From: Panagrolaimus kolymaensis
Lineage: Eukaryota; Nematoda; Chromadorea; Rhabditida; Panagrolaimidae
Assembly (NCBI GenBank): GCA_028622995.1
Contig: JAJQJQ010000008.1
Coordinates: forward strand, 62,001-126,000
Direction: 5' to 3'
DNA: 64,000 nucleotides
Translations under genes and position numbers: made by a program
In this document: positions 62,608 to 64,000 of the stretch, piece by piece
Layout of the letters: each line of letters opens with the position of its first letter
How positions within the stretch are numbered: the stretch's first letter is position 1
Notes under the pieces: generated by a model
Told to the model about the DNA's origin: nothing
Databases searched by the model: none
What the model saw: the letters and a program-made list of their open reading frames with translations, nothing else

Positions 62608-64000
62608 CAAGCTTCAAACGTTCCATTCATTGTGGAGGCGTTAAAAATAGCAAAGCTATTACAAAATTTTTGTTTTGAAGCTAACTTTTAAGGTTATTCT
62701 TCGCAATATTTTTAATTTTATTTTATTATATCTCGAATTTCTAGCTTCAAACGTTCCATTCTTGGTGGAGGCGTTAAAAATAGCAATGCTATTACAAAAT
62801 TTTTGTTTTGAAGCTAACTTTTTAAGGTTATTCTTCGCAATATTTTTAATTTTATTTTATTATATCTCGAATTTCTAGCTTCAAACGTTCCATTCTTGGT
62901 GGAGGCGTTAAAAATAGCAATGCTATTACAAAATTTTTGTTTTGAAGCTAACTTTTTAAGGTTATTCTTCGCAATATTTTTAATTTTATTTTATTGAATC
63001 TCGAAATTCTAGCTTCAAACGTTCCATTCTTGGTGGGGGCGTTAAAAATAGCAATGCTATTACAAAATTTTTGTTTTGAAGCTAACTTTTTAAGGTTATT
63101 CTTCGCAATATTTATTTTTATTTTTTGAATAATTGAAGTCAAGCTTCAAACGTTCCATTCATTGTGGAGGCGTTAAAAATAGCAAAGCTATTACAAAATT
63201 TTTGTTTTGAAGCTAACTTTTAAGGTTATTCTTCGCAATATTTTTAATTTTATTTTATTATATCTCGAATTTCTAGCTTCAAACGTTCCATTCTTGGTGG
63301 AGGCGTTAAAAATAGCAATGCTATTACAAAATTTTTGTTTTGAAGCTAACTTTTTAAGGTTATTCTTCGCAATATTTTTAATTTTATTTTATTATATCTC
63401 GAATTTCTAGCTTCAAACGTTCCATTCTTGGTGGAGGCGTTAAAAATAGCAATGCTATTACAAAATTTTTGTTTTGAAGCTAACTTTTTAAGGTTATTCT
63501 TCGCAATATTTTTAATTTTATTTTATTATATCTCGAATTTCTAGCTTCAAACGTTCCATTCTTGGTGGAGGCGTTAAAAATAGCAATGCTATTACAAAAT
63601 TTTTGTTTTGAAGCTAACTTTTTAAGGTTATTCTTCGCAATATTTATTTTTATTTTTTGAATAATTGAAGTCAAGCTTCAAACGTTCCATTCATTGTGGA
63701 GGCGTTAAAAATAGCAAAGCTATTACAAAATTTTTGTTTTGAAGCTAACTTTTAAGGTTATTCTTCGCAATATTTTTAATTTTATTTTATTATATCTCGA
63801 ATTTCTAGCTTCAAACGTTCCATTCTTGGTGGAGGCGTTAAAAATAGCAATGCTATTACAAAATTTTTGTTTTGAAGCTATCTTTTTAAGGTTATTCTTC
63901 GCAATATTTTTAATTTTATTTTATTATATCTCGAATTTCTAGCTTCAAACGTTCCATTCTTGGTGGAGGCGTTAAAAATAGCAATGCTATTACAAAATTT

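Larger units (their letters stand above)
1..64000. repeat. AT-rich ~133-bp tandem satellite array filling the window
   Basis: Every part of the window reads as head-to-tail copies of one 130-134 bp unit, on one strand or the other, with no unique interval. Constant landmarks in F orientation are AGCTTCAAACGTTCC, GGAGGCGTTAAAAATAG, TTTTTGTTTTGAAGC and GGTTATTCTTCGCAATATT. I counted 36 G+C in the 134-bp monomer at 62343-62476. Short open frames (the longest 81 codons, at 25093-25338 on the minus strand) repeat at the monomer period on both strands. They have no recognisable domain, so no CDS is called anywhere. Arrays of this kind are typical of eukaryotic heterochromatin or centromeres. The species and satellite family are not identifiable by eye. 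Confidence 0.98.
43449..64000 (+). repeat. Satellite block 3, F orientation
   Basis: About 20.55 kb in F orientation to the window end. The order mirrors block 2: a class II-rich region (43.4-47.2 kb), a mixed region with class III (47.2-52.3 kb), a pure class I block (52.3-58.8 kb) and a 532/666-bp higher-order-repeat region (58.8-64.0 kb). No gene or unique sequence is seen. Confidence 0.97.
44008..64000 (+). repeat. Right arm of giant imperfect palindrome
   Basis: Partner of 22503-43447. Mirrored marker chains agree in both order and spacing. For example, CTTATTGG variants at 54355, 55963, 56499 and 58241 have steps of 1608, 536 and 1742 bp. Their left partners have steps of 1608 and 536, then 1742 once the 1340-bp duplication is removed. 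CTTCTCAATATT variants at 53626, 55100 and 57110 pair exactly with ATTGAG at 36477, 35003 and 32993. Private changes include GGCCTT (48499, 50098), CGAACTTCTAG (59278), CATTCTCTGTGG (60633) and GTTTCATTC (60763). The arm continues to the window edge. Confidence 0.88.
58757..64000 (+). repeat. 532/666-bp higher-order repeats, right arm
   Basis: Equivalent class I starts at 59219, 59885 and 60551 are 666 bp apart, and those at 62143, 62675, 63207 and 63739 are 532 bp apart. At 62343-62874 the units measure 134, 131, 133 and 134 bp, which sums to 532. The region is the mirror of about 22.5-29.9 kb. Pairing is exact (sum 87572) from 58939-61414 with 26158-28633. Confidence 0.9.

Noticed and set aside
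773..63942. About 120 open frames of 60-81 codons on both strands with near-identical products
   Set aside because: They repeat at the monomer period, occur on both strands of the same units, vanish where class I units alone occur (29.9-37.5 and 52.3-58.8 kb), and show no domain, signal or ribosome-binding context. They are accidents of a stop-poor repeat.
1..64000. CRISPR array, because of regular short repeats
   Set aside because: There are no unique spacers: the whole 130-134 bp unit is repeated, and no cas gene is present.
43449..64000. The palindrome as a pure fold-back (missed-adapter) sequencing artefact
   Set aside because: The arms differ by whole-monomer duplications on both sides and by private substitutions, and the centre has a four-unit unpaired spacer. 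A mis-assembly by graph traversal in a satellite is still possible and needs read support.
1..64000. Telomeric repeats, transposon ends, tRNA or rRNA genes
   Set aside because: None seen. AT-rich runs such as TATTTTTAATTTTATTTTA are part of each monomer.

Overview
The whole 64 kb window is one uninterrupted, AT-rich tandem satellite array of roughly 480 monomers of 130-134 bp. A representative 134-bp monomer has 36 G+C, about 27%. I see no protein-coding gene, RNA gene, transposon, CRISPR array or unique sequence. The short open frames of 60-81 codons on both strands recur with the monomer period, are phase accidents of the repeat, and are not annotated as genes. The organism is almost certainly a eukaryote and the setting heterochromatin (centromeric, pericentromeric or sex-chromosome-like), because prokaryotes do not carry arrays of this kind. 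I cannot name a species or a known satellite family from the sequence alone.

Two main monomer classes alternate. Class I is normally 134 bp and has a linker containing CTCGAA. Class II is normally 131 bp and has a linker ending GAAGTCAAG, which creates a HindIII site AAGCTT. Class III is a class I monomer in which about 30 bp is replaced by a divergent box of the same length (core ATAAGTGATGCAGG). These build higher-order repeats of 264, 396, 532, 666, 1185, 1340, 1599 and 2529 bp, each close to a whole number of monomers.

Layout: 1-11795 is in one orientation, called F here. 11796-43448 is reverse-complemented. 43449-64000 is F again. The strand switches at 11795/11796 (convergent) and 43447/43449 (divergent) share only about 1 bp of microhomology.

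The main discovery is that 22.5-43.4 kb and 44.0-64.0 kb are the two arms of a giant imperfect palindrome. Rare monomer variants recur in mirror order and at mirror spacing across the second switch. The arms differ by whole-monomer duplications found on one side only: 1340 bp (10 monomers) and 1062 bp on the left, 1185 bp and 1599 bp on the right. They also carry private point changes. This argues against a simple fold-back read artefact and suggests the inverted duplication was followed by independent unequal exchange in each arm. The left arm holds a block of exactly 57 consecutive 134-bp monomers and the right arm exactly 48. The difference of nine is fully explained by the mapped events (+10 and +1 on the left, +2 on the right).
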